From assembly GCA_949987565.1 (NCBI GenBank), contig OX465118.1, positions 5,422,538-5,486,537 on the forward strand: a DNA stretch of 64,000 nt, given 5' to 3'. The notes below the pieces were generated by a model. It worked only from the letters and a program-made list of their open reading frames with translations, was not told where the DNA came from and ran no database searches. Of this stretch, positions 57,601 through 64,000 are shown piece by piece. This DNA is from Luidia sarsii. Taxonomy: Eukaryota > Echinodermata > Asteroidea > Paxillosida > Luidiidae. The position numbers were made by a program, and so were the translations under genes. Position 1 is the first letter of the stretch, and every line of letters starts with the position of its first letter.

Positions 57601-60600
57601 GGATTGTCCTTCACTCAGCTTGTTGTATTCCCACCCACTTTTCCTCCTGCCCTTCTCTCCAATCTGTTCCCCTCATACACCCAGTCCTTGCCCCTATCTC
57701 TTCCCCATCTCACCCTGACCTACCGCACATCTATACATCTATTGTCCTTGATTGGTATTTATTCAACAATTTATCTATCTCTCATCTTGAATGGCCATGA
57801 TGTATGAATGTATTTGTTTGTTTTGGTGGGCGAATAAAAAATAATATTAATAATAATAATAATTTGCTTTCTACTTGCCTGTTCTCTGATGATTTCCTTG
57901 TATTGCGTTACTATGGTATCGTGATCTTCTATTGTCTTCTTGGTTTCCACGTCATCGTTGTCAGAGACGGCCTTGATGATCACACCTTGAAAACAGAACA
58001 AACCAACAAATAAAAGGCTTTCAAGGGAAATGTTATTTAGCAGGAAGATATCTCTGAAGTTTAAACTAAATGCCTATGCATTTCCTTACTATGGACAAAC
58101 TAAATTGCGATACACTGCAAGATATAACATGATGTTTGCATTGAGGAGAATGTAATGCAATGAGGGTTTACCCTGCTCGACGTGATAAGCACTTAGTGCT
58201 CAGTGCTTTGCCTGATGCCTCATGAAAAATTCAGGCAACTCTGGCGCAATTAGAACCCATGACTCCTGCGTTCTAGTGCAGATGTCTTAACCACTTGACC
58301 ACCGAGCTGGTTGAGGTTGCGTGGCAGATTCAAATAATGTATAGCGGCGGGTACCATGTTGCATCATAGATATAACATGATGTCATTTCTCATATAGCCT
58401 GTTTCCACGCACTGGGAGACTGAATGGTGTTGACAAATTGTTGAAACTCAATTCTGATTTATTGCTTCATTTGTAGGTGCATTTCCACTAGCACAAATGA
58501 TAATCCACGTTTCGATTTGTGTGTGTGTGTGAGCATGAATCTAGTGCCTTGTGGAAGCCCTAGTCCAATAGGTTGAATAGGTCTCCACAAGGAAATTGTA
58601 AAGGTGAATAGGTCTCCACAAGGTTTTCACGAAACTGATGTTTGGAAATAACTCAAAAACAGGAAATTTGTGATGTGTAAGAATCCGTCGCAAATTGCAG
58701 TGTTTTATATAAGGGACATAAGGTCCAAATTTCTACCAAGGAAAGGGAATGTGGTTGAAACAGGAGCATTTTTAAAACATCGTTTTGTCACTCGGTTGTG
58801 TTAGATGCACACAAACAAAGCCATGTCTCCACAAGGATACAGATTCAGGTATGTGTGTGTGTGTGTGTGTGTGAACGTTGAAATTTGATTTTCAGATAAA
58901 CTTGAGTGATTTAGGCATGTGCTGAATGAGAGGTAGACCAGTCCCACCTTCAAGCTGTTTGAAGAGTACAGTGAACTCGTAGTCAAACATCATGACTTCT
59001 GGCGAGGGGAATCGGAGCTGTGGTTTCTGGGCAGCCAAGGTGTACATGTCATGCTTGCTGACCAGGTCTAGCTTCTCATTGAAGGACTCCAGGCCAATGC
59101 GTTTCTCTATCAACTGCTTCATGCTATCCCTGCAGGGGAAGGAACCACACACGCGTCAATGTCATTATTTCAAATCTTCATAGACTGTGGGACTAGAAGG
59201 CAGGAGTCACAGGTTCGAATCCCACCCAAGCTGCCTGAAATTGTTTCATCAGGCATTGGGCAAAGCACTGGGCATTCAGCGCTTATGTCGAGTGGGGCAA
59301 ACCCTCATTGAACTCATGGTTTAATCCTTCAAAAATCTTCAAAATTTAGAGGGCCTGACGTTTCAATATGAGCAGGCAGACTTGTGTCCGAGTCACATCT
59401 CTTCAGTGTGAGTCACATCTCATGAGTCTGAGTCACATCTCATGAGTGCGAGTCACATCTCTTGAGTCTGAGTCACATCTCGTGAGTGCGAGTCACATCT
59501 CTTGAGTGTGAGTCACATCTCTTGAGTCTGAGTCACATCTCGTGAGTGCGAGTCACATCTCTTGAGTGTGAGTCACATCTCTTGAGTCCGAGTCACATCT
59601 CGTGAGTCTGAGTCACATCTCTTGAGTCTGAGACACATCTCGTGAGTCTGAGTCACATCTCGTGAGTCTGAGTCACATCTTGTGAGTCTGAGTCACATCT
59701 CTTGAGTCTGAGTCACATCTCGTGAGTGCGAGTCACATCTCGTGAGTGAGTCACATCTCGTGAGTCTGAGTCACATCTCGTGAGTCTGAGTCACATCTCT
59801 TGAGTCTGAGTCACATCTCGTGAGTGCGAGTCACATCTCGTGAGTGCGAGTCACATCTCTTGAGTGAGTCACATCTTTCGGGTGTGAGTCGCATCTTGAG
59901 TGCAAGTCACATCTTTCAAGTTCGAGTCACATCTCTTGAGTACAAGTCCTGAGTCAACCAGACCGAGTCTGAGTCAGTCAGGAGTCATCAAAGGAGAGTC
60001 TCGAGTTTGAGTCAAGAGTCAAGTATAAATCAAGTCATACTTGGATTTCTTTCAACAATTTCCTTGACTGTTTTATTTGACGAACTGTGCAAGCGGGTCT
60101 ATGAATCATGCAATTCAAGAAAACTTTAACAAAAGAGTGGCTCTTGCAATCTATCCTAGCCTGCATTAGTGACAAGAAGAGACCAATTGCACGGCCACTG
60201 TTTACATGCCATCACGTGACCTACAGTGGGTATTTTTTCATCTCATTTGGCACAGAGCAGCGATGGAAATATATATACAAAGAAGAATGTGGACACTATT
60301 ATAGTCTTCTTTGCTCATTTCCACTCCTGTTCTGCACCAAATGAGATGCAAAAATACCCACTATAAGTCACATGATGGCATGTAAACAGTGGTCGAGCAA
60401 TCGGTCTATTATTTATAGTATTTAGGAAGCAACTTACTTGGTGAAGCTTTGGTTGGAGTTGTCGTTGAAGTGGACGCAGATGCCCAGCAGGAAAGCACAG
60501 AGACCCTGGCCCAGAGACTCGTGCTCGTCTGTGTTCTCTGCCACCTGGGCAGTCAGCTGACCAATGCGAGTCTTGGTCAAGGATTACCATCAAATATGCC

Positions 60601-63600
60601 CAGGACGCAATTTTGTTTTACCATACCCCGTAATTATTTGCTATGGGCCCATACGACATGCACAAAATTTACAGGGGGGGGGGGGGTGTGGAAGGGGAGG
60701 GGGCTTTACCACTTGAAGTTGAAGCTAGGGATAGGCTTTCTGCACAATGAATACAACGTACGTGAACAATGTGAGTGACCTTAGATATGGATTCTTCCTT
60801 TATTTTTTGTGCACGTCGAATCGGTTTTAGGGAGAATCTTTCCTACCCCCAGATGATAGTTGGAATCCAGCAGTCTTCTGATGACAGGCAGAGTACACAC
60901 TAGCCAAAATGTTGAGTAACCGGCTCTTTTCAGAGCCACACTCCTTCTCAAAAGAGCAGTGCTACATGGTGTCACCGCAAATCTTCTACTTAGTATTTCC
61001 ACCATGCAAACCTTCAAGTCTTATCCAATACTGATGCGTTCTAGTCAGGTAATCGAAAAACGCAAAGGATACAAATGGAACGTTGGCAGGATTGAGAAGG
61101 AAATGTGTGACAGCAAGTTGACAACCAGCCATCCAAGAACAAAGCAATATCAGTAGTCCCAGCTTAGTCTGTAACCTCACTGTAGGCTGCAGAAAAGAAA
61201 AAAATAACCAGAACAAGAAATCTAAAAGTGTGCTGAAGGATAAGTTTCAAGTTCAACTCAGATGTCTGTGTGGCTTTTGGCTTTTGTCATGAGATTGTCC
61301 GACCCCAAAAATTGACCACTTTCTGTAATACAGTGGCAGTGGAATGTAGCACTATATACTGTGTGTGCGTACTGTGTGTCTGGGTAGCGTGTGTATTGGA
61401 CACTGCTAGACAGCAAACTAACCTTCTCTCCATGCAAACGAATCTTTGAGGTGGTCGGCCCCACACAAGTGTGGACGGTCAAGACACTGGGTGGATTTCC
61501 ACTGTCTGTCCAGGGCCCGCCAGGCTGTGGGGCATGCCAGCCAGGCTATCTTGCATGGCAGTGTGCTATTCCTCAATCCTCTATGATTTTTACGAATTTT
61601 ACCTTGCTTAAGCACAAACACGGCTCATAAAGACACTTTTGTGTCGCTTACGCAACCAAACAATCGCTTAACGGTAGCTTTGAAATGGCGTAACTTTTTA
61701 GGTGAGTGCAAAAATGGCGCTTAAGCACCTCTATGAAATTGTCCTCTGGTCGGGCTAAAAAAAAAGCTCTGCTACCAGTTACTCAACCAACCCAATTCTT
61801 AGGCTGCAACCCTAAACATGTTATCAGGAAACAATGATGAAAAAAATTCAATGCGTAATTTAAACGTATGGATAAAGAACAGCACGCAATGCATTACATA
61901 CATAGGTTACATAAACTGTTTTTATAGTGCATAGAACCCATCCACTATAAGGTGTACATCAAAAGTATATGCAATACTTTCGGTGCATGGTTTCTATGTT
62001 CTTTCAGATCAATTTTGATCACGCACTGCCTAGCAGTGGCGCAACCTGAAATTGATGACTGAAGCTGTTATTTGGTAGTCTTGTGTCAGATGTTTGGTAG
62101 CAGTTTCCTCCATATGATTGTACACACAAAAATTGGCCAAAACAAAATTGCCTACCTACATGTACCTACCCTATTTAGAAATGCCATGTAATCGGAAACA
62201 GAACATTTTTTGCTTTGCCTCTACGAGTTAGGCCCTAGGTACTGCAGCTAAGTGTCTGATGCTTACCTCGGCGAGGATGTTGGCGCACTGCTGTAGGAGA
62301 GAGACAGGAGGCTTGCCCTGCCCCGTGGCTAGCTGGACTCTAAGCAGCTGCTCCTTCTGCACTGTGTTGTCCTTCAGGGCATGGGCCAGGGCAACGGCCG
62401 CGCACCAGTTGGACAGAGGATCCTGGCTGAATAGGCCGCCGCACAGGAGCTGACCGGCAGTGAGCACCGACACTACGGATCAACGACAGCACAAATCAGG
62501 GGCCAATATCATAGAGCTGCTTAAAGGCCCTACATTGGTAATGGTCAAAAGCGCCGTCACAATCTTGGATCATCGGGTGAAATTTTATTACACTATACTA
62601 AAGGCAAAATGCTGCCCACATTAGGTGACCGATCTTTTTATTCAGCTGCCACCAAAGTTATGGAACGAGATACCATCTGACATTCGCAATATAAACTCAC
62701 CAAGTCTTTTTAAAACTAAACTTAAAAACCTTTCTTTTTAGGAAAGCGTTTGGTGGTGTGTAATGCGTTTCTCCTGATTGTTTTAATTTCTGTCTACTTG
62801 TATATATACCTAATTCCTGTATTCACTTATTATCCGGTTTTAACTGATGTAATTACTGATTTTGATCTTTGGTTTATTTTAATTTTGATTTTTTTGTCGT
62901 TTAGTATTTCTTCTATATGTAATGTGTTCTCTAAGGCTTTTTAATACTGATCTTGCTTTTATGTATGTTAGGTTGTGTGAAATTTATTTTATGTAATGCG
63001 CTCTCGAACAGGCTGGTTTAATAAATTATTATTATCATTATTAAAAGATTGCCACAGTTCGTGCGTTAAACCATTCAACATTCAAAAAAAGCGATACTGC
63101 GAAGGTTTTAGCTCAAATGGTAATCTGAGAAAGTAGAAAAAAAATATTAAAAAACAGCTTACGCATCAGCCTGTAGTGTAAGAAATAGTTTATTACTTGC
63201 TTTCTAGTGCACACATCTAACCACTTGACCACCGAGCTGGTCGAGGTCGTGTGGTGGATCGGGTTCAAGTCCTATGTCTGTTTGCAGCAGAGCACTAGAG
63301 TTTTCCGCACAAATACTTAAGAAGTAAAGTGACTAAAATGACCTGCAATACATCAATCTCAAAAGTTAGTGGGCCTGACATTTCGATCCTAGCAGGAGTT
63401 TTCTCAAAGGCAAAATGACAAGGAAATACACAGACAGTCAGGGGAAGGAAAGCCCTGACACACATGACAGAGGAAGGACAAGAGGGAAGGGAGTCGGATG
63501 CAGATGTAGGCACGAAGGGAGGGGAGAGCAAAGGGAAAACAAACAAAAGGTTGGGAGGATCAAAGGGACAGGAACGAGGTGGGAGGTCAAATACTTCAGA

Positions 63601-63954
63601 AGAAACCTTGACCAAAAATGTGAATCATATTCCTGCAGACACTTTGACAGTAGAACCAGCTATAATGGCCTTGCATCACAGTCTTCTGTGAGTATATGAG
63701 TGGGGGCATATGGGGCTGCAGCATGAAGCAAGTTAGAGTCCTTGTCAGTTTGTCAGAGCTACACATTGTGCGCACTTTGATACAGAAAGTGGAACGTACC
63801 ATCGGCAGTGGTGGGGAGGAGGGTGGATATGATCTGCTCCTGTCCAACGTCGTTCTTGTAAAGGAAACACTGAAAACAGTAGAGGACGGCACAGCGGAGA
63901 TCAAACGGTTGCTGCTCATTCCCCATGGACATCAGAAGGACAACGATGGCCGGC
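51575..63954 (-). CDS. USO1: USO1 / p115 vesicle-tethering protein (3' eleven exons)
   Basis: Exons at 63800-63954, 62267-62472, 61073-61186, 60438-60556, 58948-59129, 57879-57985, 56532-56670, 54454-54614, 53602-53796, 52635-52994 and 51575-51646 join in phase into 602 codons. p115/USO1 is a Rab1-recruited homodimer that tethers COPII vesicles and links to golgins and SNAREs; human p115 has 962 residues. The first five exons match the armadillo-like head (RPAIVVLLMSM-type start, SNWCAAVALAHAL, LAVTHFLLNPANVPF, FPSPEVMMFDYEF). The next five encode a long coiled coil rich in Glu, Lys, Leu and Gln. The last exon is an acidic tail (DDDLGEGEEWDEDEDEEEEE), the part known to contact GM130 and giantin. 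The intron after REQ uses a GC donor. The N-terminal third lies off the right edge. Confidence 0.97.
51690..52310. mobile_element. SINE family A pieces and tRNA-like fragment in USO1's last intron
   Basis: Partial family A at 51695-51880 and 52140-52300 (GGAAGGCCACCAT, GGGCTGGATAGCTCAG). Between them lies the tRNA-like leader of family C (TTATAAAGCCACGCTAATTT, GCGCTCTGCCACATGAGTTA) followed by a decayed family C arm to 52130. Confidence 0.65.
52438..52592 (-). mobile_element. family C half copy with hammerhead relic, beside a USO1 exon
   Basis: Reads GACTTGAAGGTTTGCATG, ACTAAGTGGAAGGTTTGCGG and GAAAGGAGCCGGTAACTC. On the minus strand 52583-52577 is CTGACAA, followed by a hairpin GGGC..CCC and AAAATG: the hammerhead box with mutations. 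It ends 45 bp from a USO1 exon donor. Confidence 0.7.
52635..52994 (-). CDS. USO1: USO1 coiled-coil exon (120 codons)
   Basis: Acceptor TCTTCACTGCAG and donor GTAAGT, phase 0 at both ends. Reads KEAAQVLSSQ to LKELGQT, with the LEDLLMLLTDTDLKNEKYK stretch that corresponds to the conserved end of the p115 coil. Confidence 0.96.
53039..53535. repeat. family E fragment followed by an uninterrupted family J copy
   Basis: 53039-53205 has the family E left end (AAAGGCCCAATACAACATTG). 53215-53535 is family J in inverse orientation to 47.7-48.2 kb and preserves the empty target site of the family C insertion there. Confidence 0.7.
53602..53796 (-). CDS. USO1: USO1 coiled-coil exon
   Basis: Acceptor CTTCCTAATAG and donor GTTAGT; 65 codons from MNDLTISDAKAV to DELTRKE, phase 0. 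Confidence 0.9.
53820..54425. mobile_element. three overlapping SINE family A pieces
   Basis: A minus-strand tail and head at 53820-53925 joins a plus-strand leader and head at 53945-54140 (GGAGATATACGGCAGTTAAT, GGATAGCTCAGATGGGAAGA). A second plus-strand copy follows at 54238-54430 with a deletion in its tRNA-like part. Confidence 0.7.
54454..54614 (-). CDS. USO1: USO1 coiled-coil exon
   Basis: Acceptor ACCGTTGCAG and donor GTAAGC; reads AQAGQGDATNHADASQL then a coil LRDEKTQLEAQVQERDARIE. Confidence 0.92.
54670..55157 (+). mobile_element. Penelope-like element 3' fragment (family C, longer form)
   Basis: It starts with family C sequence (GGTTTGCATGGTGGAAATAC) and then a frame containing RQVREAIEIFKHNTLP. 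That VREAIEI pattern is typical of the region after the endonuclease of Penelope-like retroelements. Near the end, 55044-55085 has a hammerhead-like CTGACAA box and CGGGCAGAGT stem, followed by the family C hairpin (TTACCGGCTC, GAGCC) and arm. It is broken and non-functional. Confidence 0.55.
55236..55392. mobile_element. family D element, USO1 intron
   Basis: Both arms are present (GATGCTTCGATCCCAGCAGG; GTCCTGCTAGGATCGAAACG), with the right outer words TTTCAGTCAGTAAGCAGTTT. Confidence 0.8.
55621..56108. repeat. 33-bp minisatellite, about 14-15 copies
   Basis: Unit GGTACCATTAACAATGACAA then TGTGTCTCCCTAA, with AAC/AAT variants. Because 33 is a multiple of three, frames stay open on both strands (175 and 208 codons). 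It lies in a USO1 intron. No CRISPR-like spacers are present. Confidence 0.95.
56440..56503 (+). repeat. family D arm beside a USO1 exon
   Basis: GACATTTTGATCCTAGCAGG and the following CTTTCCCAAAGGC end about 28 bp from the donor of exon 56532-56670. Confidence 0.7.
56532..56670 (-). CDS. USO1: USO1 coiled-coil exon
   Basis: Acceptor TTCTGAGCAG and donor GTAAGC; reads DVQLGELRSRYADLEKDFKK and SQIQQLKDQYALLKAQQ, which align closely with vertebrate p115. Confidence 0.97.
56795..56905 (+). repeat. family D right arm
   Basis: TTTGAGAAAGGTCCTGCTAG, GATTGAATCGTCAGG and the outer AATCAGTAAGCAGTTTGCAA. Confidence 0.7.
56906..57530 (-). other. USO1 intron, nothing recognised
   Basis: AT-rich; no repeat or exon identified. 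Confidence 0.4.
57535..57864 (+). mobile_element. LINE-type 3' end with (AAT)n tail, abutting a USO1 exon
   Basis: A pyrimidine-rich stretch is followed by TGTTTTGGTGGGCGAATAAA and a AATAATAATAAT tail (57840-57864). The tail stops about 14 bp from the GC donor of exon 57879-57985. The assignment rests on the tail type only. Confidence 0.45.
57879..57985 (-). CDS. USO1: USO1 exon with GC splice donor
   Basis: Acceptor TTTTCAAG; after CAG the intron starts GCAAGT. Reads VIIKAVSDNDDVETKKTIED to YKEIIREQ. The join to DVQLGEL of the next exon matches the family exactly, which confirms the GC donor. Confidence 0.95.
58155..58330 (-). mobile_element. SINE family B copy
   Basis: GCTCAGTGCTTTGCCTGATG, GTTCTAGTGCAGATGTCTTA and CCACCGAGCTGGTTGAGG, in minus-strand tRNA-like orientation. 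Confidence 0.7.
58331..58885 (-). other. USO1 intron with short tandem and (TG)n
   Basis: GAATAGGTCTCCACAAGG occurs twice (58573-58591 and 58606-58623) and in part near 58825. A (TG)n run is at 58853-58872. Confidence 0.6.
58948..59129 (-). CDS. USO1: USO1 head-domain exon
   Basis: Acceptor CCCTGCAG and donor GTGGGA. Reads DSMKQLIEKRIGLESFNEKL, KHDMYTLAAQKPQLRFPSPE and FDYEFTVLFKQLE. Confidence 0.97.
59185..59330 (+). mobile_element. SINE family B copy, plus orientation
   Basis: GGGACTAGAAGGCAGGAGTC, GGTTCGAATCCCACCCAAGC and CATCAGGCATTGGGCAAAGC in order. The B box is intact. Confidence 0.75.
59376..59950. repeat. 20-bp satellite (GAGTCTGAGTCACATCTCKT), about 27 copies
   Basis: Near-identical 20-bp units with T/G and TCTG/TGCG/TGTG variants; three units are shortened. 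Most TCTG and TGTG units hold TGAGTCA, the AP-1 consensus. It follows a family D fragment (59336-59372) in a USO1 intron. Confidence 0.95.
60171..60411. repeat. family F foldback element beside a USO1 exon
   Basis: Ends GACCAATTGCACGGCCACTG and inverse; long arms share CATGCCATCACGTGACCTA. Same family as 19.04 kb. It ends about 27 bp from the donor of exon 60438-60556. Confidence 0.8.
60438..60556 (-). CDS. USO1: USO1 head-domain exon
   Basis: Acceptor CATTGGTCAG and donor GTAAGT. Reads LTAQVAENTDEHESLGQGLC and FLLGICVHFNDNSNQSFT. Confidence 0.95.
60660..60780. repeat. poly-G tract in USO1 intron
   Basis: About 13 consecutive G at 60674-60686, followed by a G-rich run to 60712. Confidence 0.85.
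60840..61025 (+). mobile_element. family C half copy with hammerhead box
   Basis: 60878-60884 is CTGATGA, an exact CUGANGA box. It is followed by a short GGC..GCC hairpin and AAAATG where GAAAC would be expected, then TTGAGTAACCGGCTC, the terminal hairpin and the arm ending AACCTTCAAGTCTTA. Confidence 0.7.
61073..61186 (-). CDS. USO1: USO1 head-domain exon
   Basis: Acceptor TTCTTTTCTGCAG and donor GTATCC; 38 codons, PTVRLQTKLGLLILLCSWMA to NPANVPF. A family C repeat ends about 50 bp beyond its donor. Confidence 0.96.
61220..62266 (-). other. USO1 intron with a family H fragment
   Basis: At about 61600-61745 lies a block ending GCTTAAGCACCTCTATGAAA, related to the family H ends. The rest is unremarkable. 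Confidence 0.45.
62267..62472 (-). CDS. USO1: USO1 head-domain exon
   Basis: Acceptor TGATCCGTAG and donor GTAAGC. Reads TAGQLLCGGLFSQDPLSNWC, KEQLLRVQLATGQGKPPVSL and LQQCANILAE. Confidence 0.97.
62522..63205. mobile_element. family E element interrupted by a LINE 3' end
   Basis: The left end (TAAAGGCCCTACATTGGTAA) stops at about 62551 and the family E sequence resumes at about 63046 (GATTGCCACAGTTCGTGCG), with AAAG on both sides as a possible short target duplication. Between them is a LINE tail. Confidence 0.75.
62552..63045 (+). mobile_element. 5'-truncated LINE 3' end
   Basis: The translation with one frameshift includes LWNEIPSDIRNINSPSLFKT then KLKNLSF, the common C-terminus of LINE reverse transcriptases. 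It is followed by a T-rich 3' UTR (GCGCTCTCGAACAGGCTGG) and a TTATTATTATCATTATTA tail. Confidence 0.8.
63200..63420. repeat. SINE family B fragment and family D arm
   Basis: 63198-63285 holds CTTTCTAGTGCACACATC and CCACCGAGCTGGTCGAGG. 63325-63417 is a family D left arm (CTAAAATGACCTGCAATACA, GACATTTCGATCCTAGCAGG). Confidence 0.7.
63421..63799 (-). other. USO1 intron with purine-rich stretch
   Basis: A/G-rich from 63430 to 63600 (for example GGGAGGATCAAAGGGACAGG). Frames here are compositional artefacts. Confidence 0.5.
63800..63954 (-). CDS. USO1: USO1 head-domain exon (leftmost part of protein in window)
   Basis: Acceptor CTTATCTCAG and donor GTACGT. Reads PAIVVLLMSMGNEQQPFDLR, CAVLYCFQCFLYKNDVGQEQ and IISTLLPTTAD. 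Earlier exons are beyond position 64000. Confidence 0.97.
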
Positions 63955-64000
63955 CTGAGATAAGAAACAGGAAAAGATTTGAGAAACTGTCTTGTAAGTG

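Noticed and set aside
59376..59950. CRISPR-like array
   Set aside because: The 20-bp units are contiguous with no spacers; it is a satellite in an animal intron.
60557..60593. Extension of the USO1 exon upstream (LTKTRIGQ frame)
   Set aside because: The p115 alignment requires NVPF to be followed directly by LTAQ, so the AG at 60557-60558 is the acceptor and this extension is intron.

Overview
This is a stretch of animal nuclear genome, not a bacterial or viral sequence. It has split genes with GT-AG (and two probable GC-AG) introns, long AT-rich non-coding DNA, tRNA-derived SINE-like repeats, LINE tails, foldback elements and many kinds of satellite. The proteins are clearly metazoan. The dense, very young repeat content and the abundance of ACATGT-type repeats suggest a marine invertebrate. 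My best guess is a deuterostome such as an echinoderm, but that rests on general impression only.

Four protein-coding loci are visible. (1) Minus strand, about 7.9-9.8 kb: the first two coding exons of a Pro/Gly/Gln-rich protein, a candidate for the disordered N-terminus of a SEC24 COPII coat protein. (2) Plus strand, 13.26-19.54 kb: a complete five-coding-exon gene for the COPII GTPase SAR1 (192 aa). (3) Minus strand, 32.8-38.0 kb: four exons of an SLC16-like monocarboxylate transporter (about 504 aa); its first coding exon was not found. (4) Minus strand, 51.6-63.95 kb: the last eleven exons (about 602 codons) of USO1/p115, the golgin-like tether of ER-to-Golgi traffic. The N-terminal part lies beyond the right edge.

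SAR1 and USO1 act in consecutive steps: SAR1 starts COPII budding, and p115 tethers the vesicles that result. The SEC24-like gene is head-to-head with SAR1. The human SEC24A/SAR1B pair is arranged the same way, so this may be an old linked pair. An unidentified putative exon (1.83-2.03 kb, minus) and a possible 5' untranslated exon (43.66-43.86 kb, minus) are reported with low confidence.

The rest is repeats, many nested. I separated two tRNA-like SINE families (A and B), a Penelope-like/hammerhead family (C), a hairpin family with a hammerhead-like core (D), a family with long terminal inverted repeats (E), several foldback families (F, G, H and singletons), LINE 3' ends, and satellites with 3-, 5-, 6-, 20-, 33- and about 80-bp units. 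Clean insertions with target duplications can be read at 40.46 kb (13 bp) and 47.80 kb (12 bp). The most unusual content is three separate sets of hammerhead-ribozyme-like motifs within these repeats; the copy at 44.61 kb keeps all core boxes.
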